Part shown: positions 18,635 through 29,100 of the stretch, piece after piece | Position numbering within the stretch: position 1 is the first letter of the stretch | How the letters are laid out: each line of letters starts with the position of its first letter | Assembly (NCBI RefSeq): GCF_947493735.1 | Contig: NZ_CANLSL010000001.1 | Location: 186,001-250,000 of the forward strand | Source of the DNA: an uncultured Acinetobacter sp. | Lineage (GTDB): Bacteria > Pseudomonadota > Gammaproteobacteria > Pseudomonadales > Moraxellaceae | DNA length: 64,000 nt | Reading direction: 5' to 3' | Position numbers and translations under genes: made by a program | The notes under the pieces: generated by a model | Seen by the model: the letters and a program-made list of their open reading frames with translations, nothing else | What the model was told of the DNA's origin: nothing | Database searches by the model: none

Positions 18635-19864
18635 ATGTTGGAATCCATGTGGGCTGACTTTCAGCAACATTTTTGGCTGTACATCTCCATCCCTTTCATT
18701 AGTGGCATTATTGGCTATGTGACGAAAGTGGTGGCGATTCATATGATGTTTTCTCCACTGGAGTTTAAAGGCATCAAACCGATTTTTGGTTGGCAAGGCA
18801 TCGTGCCACGCAAAGCCGAAAAAATGGCAACCGTTGCTGTCGATCTCATGACCTCAAAGTTGATCAAACCTGAGGAAATTTTTGCTCGACTTGATCCAAA
18901 ACGCATCGCAAAAGAAATCGAAGCCCCTCTTATGGCGGCCGCTGAAGATATCACCCGAGAGGTTGCGCAGGAGCAACATCCTGGACTTTGGGAAGGTATG
19001 CCAGAGTTCGCACGAGCAAAGCTGATTAACCGTGTAAAATCACGAGCGCCTGATATCGTGCAACAAGTGATGGCAGAGATTCAAAAAGATGTTGTGCAAT
19101 ATTTCGACATCAAACATATGGTGGTCAGCAACTTACTCAAAGACAAACGCCTGTTAAATGAAATTTTCAAAAAAGTCGGTAAAGAAGAATTTAAATTCTT
19201 TATGAATGTCGGTTTTGTTTTTGGCTTTGCCATCGGTTTGGTTCAGATGACCTGCTGGATTGTGACACAGGGTAAATATCCGTGGATGCTCCCAATGTTT
19301 GGTGGCTTTGTTGGTTTCTTTAGTGATTGGCTTGCTTTGCAGATGATGTTTCGCCCATTGAAACCTAAGAAAGTCTTAGGCTATACGTGGCAGGGTTTGT
19401 TCTTAAAGCGTCAAAATGAAGTTGCCGCAGACTATGCTGCATTGATTTCTAAGCAATTATTAACTTCTCGTCATTTGATCGAAGAGCTATTCACAGGACC
19501 TCGCTCAGACAGCGTGATCAACCTGGTCAATCGTCATGTCCGTCAAGAGATCGACATTGAAGCAGGGATCATTCGTCCGCTCGTGGTATATGCCATTGGT
19601 GGTGCAAAGTACCAAGTGCTCAAAACCAAAGTTTCTGAGCGTATCATGGAGCGTCTGCCTGAAACGATGAAGTCGATGGAATCTTATGCAGAAGATGCGA
19701 TGGATATCCGTAATACATTAATCACACGTATGCAGCGCCTGACACCAGAAGAGTTTGAGGGCATGCTGCGTCCTGCATTCAAAGAAGATGAATGGTCACT
19801 GATCATCGTTGGTGCAGTGCTTGGTTTCTTGGTCGGTGAAATGCAAATTCTGTTTATGCTTTAA
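18635..19864 (+). CDS. DUF445 family membrane protein
   Basis: A 409-residue protein of unknown function. There is one hydrophobic segment near the N-terminus (FWLYISIPFISGIIGYVTKV) and others around residues 195-215, 225-245 and at the extreme C-terminus (LIIVGAVLGFLVGEMQILFML). Two parallel segments, YVTKVVAIHMMFSPLEFKGI and DWLALQMMFRPLKPKKVLG, repeat a topology typical of DUF445 proteins. The start is ATG 18635 with AAGGAA at 18623-18628; the open frame upstream to 18551 lacks a ribosome-binding site. Monocistronic with its own terminator. Confidence 0.88.
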   Translation: MLESMWADFQQHFWLYISIPFISGIIGYVTKVVAIHMMFSPLEFKGIKPIFGWQGIVPRKAEKMATVAVDLMTSKLIKPEEIFARLDPKRIAKEIEAPLMAAAEDITREVAQEQHPGLWEGMPEFARAKLINRVKSRAPDIVQQVMAEIQKDVVQYFDIKHMVVSNLLKDKRLLNEIFKKVGKEEFKFFMNVGFVFGFAIGLVQMTCWIVTQGKYPWMLPMFGGFVGFFSDWLALQMMFRPLKPKKVLGYTWQGLFLKRQNEVAADYAALISKQLLTSRHLIEELFTGPRSDSVINLVNRHVRQEIDIEAGIIRPLVVYAIGGAKYQVLKTKVSERIMERLPETMKSMESYAEDAMDIRNTLITRMQRLTPEEFEGMLRPAFKEDEWSLIIVGAVLGFLVGEMQILFML

Positions 19865-19885
19865 ACTGATCTGTTCATGACATGC

Positions 19886-19918
19886 AAAGGGCTTTTATCG
19901 AAAAGCCCTTTGTCAATT
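19886..19918 (+). terminator. Terminator after DUF445 gene
   Basis: Perfect 11-bp stem AAAGGGCTTTT/AAAAGCCCTTT with a 4-base loop; the T-run begins a few bases later. Confidence 0.75.
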
Positions 19919-20245
19919 TTTGAATACAGTTTTATCTATTAGATTTCACCTTTAGCATCCTGTTGATCACTATATTTGATAACACTGCACATGCAAAAAC
20001 ACTATTGTTCTTCAACTCGGCATAGTTCATAATTCAAGGTCATTGTGATCAATCAACACTCGCTTTGATTTATTCAAACTTTATCACTGCGTATTGATCT
20101 ACATAAAAATTTTTAAATGAAAAGCATCCGCTTCTTAGCGCACGAGAACTCTGTTACTGGTTATTATTCTGGTCTCGTCGTCAGCACACTTCGGCTGTGA
20201 TTAAATAGCTTCGTTTCGGATGTCATTATAGGATCGTGTTTTAAA
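19919..20245 (+). other. Leader/promoter region of dapA
   Basis: A 327-base non-coding stretch. The dapA promoter must lie here; no hexamer pair stands out. No lysine-riboswitch-like arrangement or attenuator was recognised. The dapA ribosome-binding site is poor, with AGGA 12-15 bases before the ATG. Confidence 0.4.
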
Positions 20246-21151
20246 ATGACTCAGCTAGCAACAACCATTCATGGTTCAATCGTCGCAATTGTCACCCCAA
20301 TGTTAGAAGATGGCAACGTGGATTGGGCTGGGCTAAAGCAGCTTGTAGAATGGCATATCGAACAAGGTACGCACAGTATCGTCGCTGTTGGTACCACTGG
20401 TGAAGCATCGACTTTAAGTATGGATGAACACATCAAAGTCATCGCTGAGATCGTTCGTGTTGCAGACAAACGCATCCCTATTATCGCAGGCACAGGTGCA
20501 AATTCGACCAGTGAAGCGATCGAACTGACACAGGCGGCAAAAGATGTTGGCGCAGATGCGGCACTTTTGGTCACGCCGTATTATAACAAACCAACTCAAG
20601 AAGGCTTGTATCAACACTATAAAGCCATCGCTGAAGCGGTTGATATTCCACAGATTCTTTATAATGTCCCAGGTCGTACTGGGGTAGATATGGACAATGA
20701 TACCGTGGTGCGTTTGTCAAAAATTCCTAACATCATTGGTGTCAAAGATGCCACAGGCGATATCCCACGTGGCATTCAATTGATGCACCACTTAGATGTC
20801 GCTGACATGGTGGTCTATTCAGGCGACGACCCAACTGCATGGGAGCTAATCCTTGCAGGTGCAAAAGGCAACATCTCTGTGACCGCCAATGTTGCACCAC
20901 ATGCCATGAGTCAAATGTGTGAAGCTGCACTCAGTGATAACAAAGCTGAAGCACATCGCCTCAATACACAAGTCGCACAATTGCATGACATATTATTCTG
21001 TGAATCCAACCCAATCCCTGTAAAATGGGCGCTACATGAAATGGGCAAAATGGGTACAGGTATTCGCCTCCCGTTAACGCCTTTGGCAGAGCAATATCGC
21101 ACGCCAATTCGTGAAGCATTACAGGCAACGCACATCATTGAATCTACATGA
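20246..21151 (+). CDS. dapA: 4-hydroxy-tetrahydrodipicolinate synthase DapA
   Basis: Condenses pyruvate with aspartate semialdehyde, first step of the lysine/diaminopimelate branch. It is 301 residues (family about 290-300). Schiff-base Lys167 sits in IGVKDATGD; the substrate-binding VGTTGEASTL and the catalytic Tyr in LYNVPGRTG are present. First gene of dapA-bamC-purC, the same order as in E. coli, with 83 and 40 base gaps. Confidence 0.97.
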   Translation: MTQLATTIHGSIVAIVTPMLEDGNVDWAGLKQLVEWHIEQGTHSIVAVGTTGEASTLSMDEHIKVIAEIVRVADKRIPIIAGTGANSTSEAIELTQAAKDVGADAALLVTPYYNKPTQEGLYQHYKAIAEAVDIPQILYNVPGRTGVDMDNDTVVRLSKIPNIIGVKDATGDIPRGIQLMHHLDVADMVVYSGDDPTAWELILAGAKGNISVTANVAPHAMSQMCEAALSDNKAEAHRLNTQVAQLHDILFCESNPIPVKWALHEMGKMGTGIRLPLTPLAEQYRTPIREALQATHIIEST

Positions 21152-21234
21152 TTCATGTCATGTTAAGCTGATGATGACAATTGAGTTAATGGCAATTGAA
21201 TCGACGTAAATCGAAATAAATAGAGCGAAAAATT

Positions 21235-21828
21235 ATGCAGTTACGTGTTGTGGTCGTACTTGGACTGGTATCGATGAGTTTGTTGGGTTGTTCTCGTCTT
21301 GCGATGGACAACAGTTCTTTGGACTATAAATCGGCAAAAACAGTGCCACCTTTAAAAGTCCCTGAAAGCCTGCAAATGCGTCCACAACATGCACTATATC
21401 CTGCGCCTGAGGTTGATCCACGCGCGCTTGAGCAAGCACCAAACTTCAGCAATAAAAAAGGCAATCGCTTTGACCTGCCTCGTCCTGAGCCAGTCGCAGC
21501 GGCGACTGCAACAAGTACTGGTGCAGCACCATCACGCCCACAACTGGTACAAGATGGTAATGGCATTCCATTACTCAAAGTCGATGGTGGTGCCAATGAA
21601 GTTTGGCAATATGTGGTTGCTGCTGTGAGTGCTTCTAACCTGAATGCAAAAAATGGTGAAACCAGTAACGTCACACAGATTCGCTATCAAGATAAAAATT
21701 ATCAACTTCGTTTAACCCCATCAGGTGCAAGTAATACTGTAGGCGTATATAATACGGACAATAATTTTGCAGATAGTGATGTTGCAAGTGAAATCCTTGC
21801 CCTGATCTATCAAAACTGGCCGGCTTAA
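21235..21828 (+). CDS. bamC: Outer-membrane assembly lipoprotein BamC (short form)
   Basis: Accessory lipoprotein of the Bam complex that inserts beta-barrel proteins. The signal peptide ends in a lipobox-like SLLGC (Cys19). An extended N-terminal region follows (KTVPPLKVPESLQMRPQHAL, like the BamD-binding tail), then a low-complexity linker and one helix-grip-type domain (about 105-197). At 197 residues it is much shorter than E. coli BamC (344), which has two such domains. The identification relies on position between dapA and purC plus the N-terminal pattern. It overlaps neither neighbour. Confidence 0.8.
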   Translation: MQLRVVVVLGLVSMSLLGCSRLAMDNSSLDYKSAKTVPPLKVPESLQMRPQHALYPAPEVDPRALEQAPNFSNKKGNRFDLPRPEPVAAATATSTGAAPSRPQLVQDGNGIPLLKVDGGANEVWQYVVAAVSASNLNAKNGETSNVTQIRYQDKNYQLRLTPSGASNTVGVYNTDNNFADSDVASEILALIYQNWPA

Positions 21829-21868
21829 ACCGTACGCCACTGACGCCTCACTACATTAAGGTTAACCC

Positions 21869-22588
21869 ATGTCTAAACAAGCCTTGCTCTATACTGGAAA
21901 AGCAAAATCAGTCTATGAAACCGACAATCCTGACCACCTGATTTTGGTGTTCCGTGATGACGCATCAGCATTCAACGGCGAAAAGATCGAACAGCTTGAC
22001 CGCAAGGGTAAAGTCAACAACCGTTTCAACGCATTCATCATGCAAAAATTGGCTGATGCAGGTATCGAAACACACTTTGAAGAATTGCTTAGCCCGAACG
22101 AAGTTTTGGTGAAAAAGCTCGACATGATCCCTGTAGAGTGTGTGATTCGTAACTATGCAGCAGGTTCATTGTGCCGTCGTCTTGGTGTTGAGGAAGGCAA
22201 ACAGCTTACACCGCCAACTTTTGAGTTGTTCTTTAAAGATGATGCTTTGGGCGATCCAATGGTCAATGAGTCACAAGCGATTGCGCTGGGTTGGGCGACT
22301 GCTGATCAATTGGCAAAAATGAAAGAACTCACTTATCAAGTGAATGATGTGCTAACTAAAATCTTTGATCAAGGCAATATGATCTTGGTGGATTTCAAAC
22401 TTGAATTTGGTGTATTCCACGATCGCATCGTACTTGGTGATGAGTTCTCTCCAGATGGTTGCCGTCTATGGGACAAAGATACCAAGAAGAAGCTCGATAA
22501 AGACCGTTTCCGTCAAGGTTTAGGCGGTGTCGTTGAAGCTTATGAAGAAGTTGCAACTCGTATTGGTGTTGATCTTAAAGACATCTAA
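21869..22588 (+). CDS. purC: SAICAR synthase PurC
   Basis: Joins CAIR and aspartate using ATP in de novo purine synthesis. It is 239 residues, the usual bacterial length. Motifs are [24 protein letters not shown], the [10 protein letters not shown] signature, LVDFKLEFG and [12 protein letters not shown]. Third gene of the dapA-bamC-purC cluster and followed by a strong terminator. Confidence 0.97.
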   Translation: MSKQALLYTGKAKSVYETDNPDHLILVFRDDASAFNGEKIEQLDRKGKVNNRFNAFIMQKLADAGIETHFEELLSPNEVLVKKLDMIPVECVIRNYAAGSLCRRLGVEEGKQLTPPTFELFFKDDALGDPMVNESQAIALGWATADQLAKMKELTYQVNDVLTKIFDQGNMILVDFKLEFGVFHDRIVLGDEFSPDGCRLWDKDTKKKLDKDRFRQGLGGVVEAYEEVATRIGVDLKDI

Positions 22589-22613
22589 TAAAAAACATCT
22601 CAGCAAATATCCT

Positions 22614-22640
22614 AAATACCGCTTTCGAGCGGTATTTTTT
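22614..22640 (+). terminator. Terminator after purC
   Basis: Stem AAATACCGC/GCGGTATTT with a 6-base loop and T-run. Confidence 0.88.
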
Positions 22641-22715
22641 TCGTCTTGGCTTTTTTAACCAATTTTAAACAATGCAAACCAAATGTTGGATTTTTCCACG
22701 TTGGCGAAAATGACA

Positions 22716-23783
22716 CTATCCTATACTGAGTCGAATCTCATGTAATGTCGCCCAGTCTTGTAAGCGCTGTTGTGTTGCAGGCGCGATCGGATTGGTGCTG
22801 AGTCGTAGTTTTTTCAGCCAATGCATGTGATAGAGGGATTCTGGCACATCCTTGAGTAAATTATTATCCACATCAAGCGCTTGCAATGCCGTGCATGCGG
22901 AAATATTTTCGGGCAACTGCTTCAAGCTCTGACATGACCACAGATGTAAAGTTTTCAAGTGTTGTAATTGGTGTAATTCATCCATAAGATTGTTTAATTG
23001 TACTTTATAAAGCCAGTTGGAATTCAGCTTGAGCACTTTCAATTTGGACAATTGCCCAATTCCTTTGGGAATATTCCGCAATTGATTCATGCCCAAATCC
23101 AGTTCGTTCAGATGCTGCAATTGGTACAATGCATTAGGTATGTTTTCCAAGCCATTGCCTGATAAATCCAGTTTTTTCAATTGGCTCAGTTCAGCAATAC
23201 GCTGGTTCAGCATGAGTTTTGGCGTCACCAATTTCAGCGCACTGAGTTTTTCACAATCTTTCAGCACATCAATCACTTGATCAAAATCGAGACTCACACC
23301 ACCTGTATTCACAGATAAAATCTTTAAATTGGGCAATTCAGCCAATACGCTTGGCAACGTTTTCATCGGCAAGGCAAACAGTTCTAAGGACTGCAACTTT
23401 TTCAGTTGATTCAAACGCTGAGGAAGTTGATCAACATTTCCTGTAATCGTCAGATGTTCCAACTGCGTTAATTCAGCGATCTGCTCAACGTGTGCGATGC
23501 TTTTACAATGTGCGCCCAAACTTGTTAAAGCGGGATATTCGACGAGATTGCTGATCCAGTCTAAATCTCGACAGCCACAAAAATTGAATGATTTCAGTTT
23601 TGCAAATTCACTGACAAACTGGGGAATCTTGAAAATATCGGAATAAGCAATATCGAGTTTTTCAAGGTTGATGCACTGTGCGACTTGATCAGGAATTTCA
23701 TCATCATAACCTTCGAAGTATAGCGATCGAATCGCTAAGGGATTTTTGGCAATTTTTTTAAGATTTTGTTCGAGTTTTGACAT
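22716..23783 (-). CDS. Leucine-rich repeat protein
   Basis: A 355-residue protein built of about ten LRR units of roughly 22-24 residues (for example LKKLDLSGNGLENIPNALYQ, LNELDLGMNQLRNIPKGIGQ, LKVLKLNSNWLYKVQLNNLM). It has no signal peptide, membrane anchor or extra catalytic domain, so it is probably a cytoplasmic binding protein; the partner is unknown. The N-terminal helix SKLEQNLKKIAKNPLA acts as a cap. It lies alone on the minus strand, downstream of actP but after that gene's terminator. LRR proteins are sporadic in this genus, so lateral acquisition is possible, though base composition looks ordinary. Confidence 0.85.
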   Translation of the reverse strand: MSKLEQNLKKIAKNPLAIRSLYFEGYDDEIPDQVAQCINLEKLDIAYSDIFKIPQFVSEFAKLKSFNFCGCRDLDWISNLVEYPALTSLGAHCKSIAHVEQIAELTQLEHLTITGNVDQLPQRLNQLKKLQSLELFALPMKTLPSVLAELPNLKILSVNTGGVSLDFDQVIDVLKDCEKLSALKLVTPKLMLNQRIAELSQLKKLDLSGNGLENIPNALYQLQHLNELDLGMNQLRNIPKGIGQLSKLKVLKLNSNWLYKVQLNNLMDELHQLQHLKTLHLWSCQSLKQLPENISACTALQALDVDNNLLKDVPESLYHMHWLKKLRLSTNPIAPATQQRLQDWATLHEIRLSIG

Positions 23784-23830
23784 GATTGTCTATCCAATGA
23801 TGCTCAGCCATTTTGACTTATTTTAAGCAC

Positions 23831-23862
23831 AAAAAAGCCGATCGCTGTGTATCGGCTTTTTT
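23831..23862 (-). terminator. Terminator after actP
   Basis: Stem AAAAAAGCCGAT/ATCGGCTTTTTT with an 8-base loop; T-runs on both strands, mainly serving actP. Confidence 0.87.
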
Positions 23863-23897
23863 AATATTGAAATTATTGCAAGTTCAACTGCTCAGAC

Positions 23898-25619
23898 TTA
23901 GTGATCTGACGCACCTGATGCACCAATACCAGTCATTGAACGCACGAACTGCGCATCATATTTCGCTTGCTCTTGCTGTGCACGAGCAGATTTATCAGTG
24001 ATCGAGAAGAACCAACATGCAAAGAATGAGATCAACATCGAGAACAATGCAGGATTACTCATATCAAGTGGTGCTTGCTCGCCAAGCTTCAAAGTATCCA
24101 CCCAAACCGCTTTGGTCAGGAAGATCAAAATCAAAGCACTGATCAAACCAGCCCAACCACCAATGACCGCACCACGAGTCGTTAAACCGCGCCAGAACAT
24201 TGACAAGATCAATACTGGGAAGTTTGCAGATGCAGCAACTGCGAATGCCAAGCCAACCATAAATGCCACGTTTTGTTTCTCAAACATGATACCAAGTAGC
24301 ATAGCGAAGATCGCCAAGCCAAGCGTTGCCATTTTAGATACTTTGAGCTCTTGTTGCTCTGTCACTTGACCACGTTTGAAAACATTAGCATACAAGTCAT
24401 GCGATACCGCAGACGCACCTGCCAAAGTCAAACCTGCAACCACCGCAAGGATCGTCGCAAAAGCAACCGCAGAGATAAAGCCTAAGAAGATATTACCGCC
24501 AACCGCATGACCCAAATGTACCGCAGCCATGTTGCTACCACCGATCAACTGCAAGCTACCTGTGACAGCAGTTTTTGCTTGATCAATATATGCAGGGTTA
24601 TTCGCAACCAGTAAGATCGCACCGAAACCAATGATAAAGGTCAATAGGTAGAAATATCCGATAAACCCAGTGGCAAATACCACAGATTTACGTGCTTCCT
24701 TCGCATCTTTTACGGTAAAGAAACGCATCAAGATATGTGGCAAACCTGCTGTACCAAACATCAAGGCTAAACCAAGTGAGATCGCATCAAGTGGTCCTTT
24801 GACCAGACCACCAGGCCCCATGATTTGCGTGGCTTCTTCTGTGGTTTTGTTATGCACTTCACCAAACACATTAATGGCTTGGTTAAACATTTCCGCAAAG
24901 CTAAAGCCAACATGCTTCATCACCATGAATGCCATGAATGTCGCACCTGAAAGTAACATTACCGCTTTGATAATTTGTACCCAAGTCGTTGCAAGCATAC
25001 CGCCGAACATCACGTACGCCATCATCAGCAAGCCAACGATGACCACGGCGATGTTATAGTCTAGACCGAATAGTAATTTGATCAACTGACCTGCACCAAC
25101 CATCTGTGCAATCAAATAGAATGCGACAACAACTAATGAGTTCACCGCTGCCATCGCACGTACTGGTCGCTCTTCCAAACGGAATGATGCGACATCGGAG
25201 AAGTTATATTTCCCGAGGTTACGCAGACGCTCCGCAATCAAGAATAGGACGATTGGCCAACCGACCATAAAGCCGAGTGAATAGAGCAAGCCATCATAGC
25301 CCGAGCTAAACACCATCGCCGAAATCCCGAGGAAGGATGCCGCCGACATAAAGTCCCCTGCGATCGCCAGACCGTTTTGGAAACCTGTAATCCCACCACC
25401 TGCGGTATAGAAATCTTTGGTCGATTGAGTACGTTTTGCCGCCCATTTGGTGATAAATAGTGTCAGACCGACGAACAGCACAAACATGATAATGGCAATC
25501 CAGTTGGTCGCCTGTTTTTCAGTTTCACCGACCGTTGGCGCTGCAAATGCGCTCAAGCTGATCATGCTTGCTGATGCTGTGGTGAGCATCATTTTCAAAG
25601 TATTATTGACCTTGATCAT
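23898..25619 (-). CDS. actP: Cation/acetate symporter ActP
   Basis: Sodium:solute symporter that imports acetate and other short-chain monocarboxylates. It is 573 residues with a cleavable-looking N-terminal segment ending SLSAFA, then about 13-14 hydrophobic segments. Family landmarks are [31 protein letters not shown] and [24 protein letters not shown]. The ATG overlaps the stop of the upstream DUF485 gene (TAATG), so translation is coupled. Expected to be controlled by the CrbS/CrbR pair encoded next to it. Confidence 0.95.
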   Translation of the reverse strand: MIKVNNTLKMMLTTASASMISLSAFAAPTVGETEKQATNWIAIIMFVLFVGLTLFITKWAAKRTQSTKDFYTAGGGITGFQNGLAIAGDFMSAASFLGISAMVFSSGYDGLLYSLGFMVGWPIVLFLIAERLRNLGKYNFSDVASFRLEERPVRAMAAVNSLVVVAFYLIAQMVGAGQLIKLLFGLDYNIAVVIVGLLMMAYVMFGGMLATTWVQIIKAVMLLSGATFMAFMVMKHVGFSFAEMFNQAINVFGEVHNKTTEEATQIMGPGGLVKGPLDAISLGLALMFGTAGLPHILMRFFTVKDAKEARKSVVFATGFIGYFYLLTFIIGFGAILLVANNPAYIDQAKTAVTGSLQLIGGSNMAAVHLGHAVGGNIFLGFISAVAFATILAVVAGLTLAGASAVSHDLYANVFKRGQVTEQQELKVSKMATLGLAIFAMLLGIMFEKQNVAFMVGLAFAVAASANFPVLILSMFWRGLTTRGAVIGGWAGLISALILIFLTKAVWVDTLKLGEQAPLDMSNPALFSMLISFFACWFFSITDKSARAQQEQAKYDAQFVRSMTGIGASGASDH

Positions 25620-25981
25620 TATTCAGCTCCTTTGTTTGCGCTGTTTTGTGAAGCTGCATTTTTCTGCGTATGCAAAATTTCATTCACTTCACGAATGGCT
25701 TCGCTGTTCAAACGATCAAATGCTTTATTACAGATCACGGAATACACCCAGCACAGTACAAACGATGCGACGATCACACCGATACCGAGCGGAATCCCCC
25801 ACGTGATCACACCACTAAATGAGCTATGCAAAAAATCAGGGTTATAAGCGACCAATAAAATAAAGCCGAAATAAATCACTAACATTAAGATGGTCAGCGC
25901 CCAACTCAGCTTGCGCTGTTTTTGCACCAACTCTTGGAACTTGGGGTTCCTTAAAATTTCCTGTACATGAGCATCATCCAT
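25619..25981 (-). CDS. yjcH: DUF485 membrane protein (YjcH-like)
   Basis: A 120-residue inner-membrane protein with two hydrophobic segments ([20 protein letters not shown] and [21 protein letters not shown]) and a charged N-terminal helix containing [16 protein letters not shown], the DUF485 hallmark. It is regularly encoded just before actP, as here with a one-base overlap; probably an accessory or stability partner. An AGGAG lies 9 bases before ATG 25981. Confidence 0.92.
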   Translation of the reverse strand: MDDAHVQEILRNPKFQELVQKQRKLSWALTILMLVIYFGFILLVAYNPDFLHSSFSGVITWGIPLGIGVIVASFVLCWVYSVICNKAFDRLNSEAIREVNEILHTQKNAASQNSANKGAE

Positions 25982-26003
25982 ATCTCATTTCTCCTAACGT
26001 GTA

Positions 26004-26020
26004 TGACTAAAATTTAGTCA
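26004..26020. promoter_or_regulatory. 17-bp perfect dyad upstream of yjcH-actP
   Basis: TGACTAAAATTTAGTCA, 8-bp arms around one base, 23-39 bases before the yjcH ATG. It could be an operator overlapping the start of transcription or a 5'-leader hairpin. The protein that binds is unknown. Confidence 0.5.
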
Positions 26021-26185
26021 TTTTTCCTTCACGGCAAATGCCATTGGTTTTTTTGATGTAAGCCACGTTAGCAACTGCTAAGCAACTGTTCACTTAGACT
26101 TTGGTCGAGATTTCAACAGTATACAGGCACGATTTTATGCAAATTTCAGGTATGATGTAGTGGAATCAGACTCGGCGAAGCACGG

Positions 26186-29100
26186 ATGAATGCAGGATTA
26201 ATTCTAGGTATATTAGCTATTTACGTACTTATTTTATTTGCGTGTGCTTTTTATGGTGAACGCCATGCCAGTCGATTGAGTCCTCGTGGTCGGATGATTC
26301 TCTTTAGTCTAACACTCGGGGTCTATTGCTCATCTTGGACCTTTTATGGCGCAACTGGTGCGGCGGCACGTGATGGTATTATCTATCTCCCGATCTATCT
26401 CGGTCCGCTACTATTTTTGATTTTTGGCTATGATATCTGGCGACGTTTGGGACGTGTGCGTCGGTATCATACGGTGACCTCGATTGCCGATTTTATCGCT
26501 GCACGTTATGGCAAGATGGGCTCGCTTGCGACATTGGTGACTTTACTTGCGGTCTTGGCAATTTTGCCTTATTTGGCATTGCAACTGCGTGCCATCGCCA
26601 TGAGTACCAATATCATTCTTGAGCAACACAGTAGCCCATTTGCTGTGACCAATAGCGTCTTGCTGTTGACTGGTCTGCTTGCCATTCTCGCCATGCTGTT
26701 TGGGACGAGGCGCATCGCCAATACCGAACAACACGGCGGTTTAATGCTTGCTGTGGCGTTCGAGTCTTTCGTCAAGCTATTTGCGTTGATCGCTGTGGCA
26801 GTGTTCTTTTTATTTGCATCAAAAGACAATCTGCATCAAGTCAGTCGTGACGTTGCTGAAACGGTCAATCTCGTACAACAGGTCGGTGTGCCTGATACCT
26901 TTTGGATTCAGACGCTACTCGCCGCATTGGCAATGATTTGTCTACCTCGTCAGTTCCACGTTGCTGTGGTTGAGTTGAAAGATGAAAACTATATTAATGG
27001 CGCACGGCGTTGGTTTGGTGCGTATTTGATTCTCATCATTTTGGCGATTATTCCACTTGCCAGTTGGGCGATTCATGCACCGAGCAATGTACTTCCTGTT
27101 GCTGATGCCGCTGTGTTAATGCTCCCGATGAGCTATGGTAATGATGGGCTCACTTTGCTTGCATTCTTAGGTGGATTTTCTGCATCAACGGGGATGCTAC
27201 TGGTATCTTCTGTTGCCTTGTCGATCATGCTCAGTAACGACTTGATCATGCCTGTGTTATGGCGTTTTAACATCATCTCTCGTCATGATCCACGTATGCC
27301 ACAGATGTTGAAATTGGTGCGTCGAATTTCCATTTTGGTCGTCATGTTATTGGGCTTTTCTTTTTATCACTTCTTTGCAGATATCAATCAACTCTCTGTG
27401 TTTGGCTTGCTTGCCTTTAGTGCGGTGGCGCAGTTTGCTCCTGCATTGATCGGCGGACTGTATTGGCGCAGTGGCAGTAAGCAAGGTGTATATATTGGTT
27501 TACTCGTTGGCTTTAGTGTTTGGGTCTATACCCTACTCATGCCAACTGTGTTACGCAGTTTACCGACTGAATATCTTGCATGGGGTCAACATATTCTTGA
27601 TCATGGTCCTTATCATCAAGCATGGTTACGACCTGAGGCATTATTTGGTTTTAGCTCACTTGCACCGCTTACGCATGGCGTACTGTGGTCATTGGGTGCA
27701 AATATGTTTTGCTACTACCGCTTTTCACGACTTTATCGCCCGAGTGTGGCAGAGCAAATCCAAGCTGAAAGTTTTTTCTTCTACGATGCGAAACCCTTAC
27801 CAACTGTACCCACAACACCTGCGCAAAGCACAGCGGTAGAAACCGTTTCGAATCTCAAATATCTCGCCAATGAACAGGTTTCTCGTTTAAAAATCGCCGA
27901 TCTGATCGCACTGTGTTCTCGTATCGCAGGAGACCGAAGCACCAAGAATGCCTTTGAGCAATTCGCACGACAGCAAATGCTTTACCTAGATCCACAACAA
28001 CTTGCCAATGGCATATGGTGGCGATTTAGCGAGCAGTTTTTAGCCAGTGCGATTGGCACAGCATCGGCACGCACCCTGTTGACCACAGCACTGGTGGATA
28101 ATGGCTTAGCACTTGGACAAGTGGCGAATATTCTCGATCAAGCCTCACAGTGGCAACGGTTTAACCAAAATCTGATCATGACCATGATCGACCATATGAC
28201 GCAAGGGGTGAGCGTAGTCGATGCCAATATGTGCCTCGTCGCATGGAATAGCCAATATCTGACGCTGTTTGATTATCCCAAAGAGTTGGTCTACGTCGGT
28301 TGCCCTGTTGCCGACCTGATTCGATACAATGCAGAACGTGGCGAATGTGGTCCGGGAGAAGTTGAAGAACACGTCAATAAACGGATCAACTGGATGAAAC
28401 AAGGCAGTGCGCACGAGTTTGAGCGAATTCGAGAAGATGGTCGAGTCATACAGATGCGAGGTAATCCAATCCAAGGCGGTGGCTTTGTCACCACTTATGC
28501 AGACATTACCGCTTTCCGTGAAAATGAAGCCATCCTTGAAGCACGTGTCAGTGAGCGTACTGCACAGCTTGAACACGCCTTAGATGAACAACATCTTGCG
28601 CTACAACAAGCAGACCAAGCCAATAAATCAAAAAGTCGCTTCCTTGCGGCAGCAAGTCACGACCTCTTGCAACCGATGCACGCCGCACGACTATTTAGTG
28701 CGGCATTAGAACAAAGTGCTTTTCACGCTGATGATCAAAAAACTTTGGAACAACTCGATCGTGCCTTGTTTGGTGCAGAAAGTATGCTCTCTGCATTACT
28801 TGATATTGCTAAACTCGAAGGTGGCTCGATCAAACCAAATCGACGTGCTTATAATCTGCAAGATTTACTCAGCGATTTGCGTTTACAGTTTAGTGCGATC
28901 GCAGAGCAACGGCAGATTCGGCTTCACATTCATGATACGCACTTTTGGATTGATACCGATCCGCAGTGGATACGTCGTATATTACAGAACTTTGTCAGCA
29001 ATGCTTTGCGCTATACCGCTTCAGGGCGTGTAGTGGTCGGTGTATTACGCAGTGCCAATCAAGATGGTCATATTCGTATTGGGGTTTGGGATACAGGACC

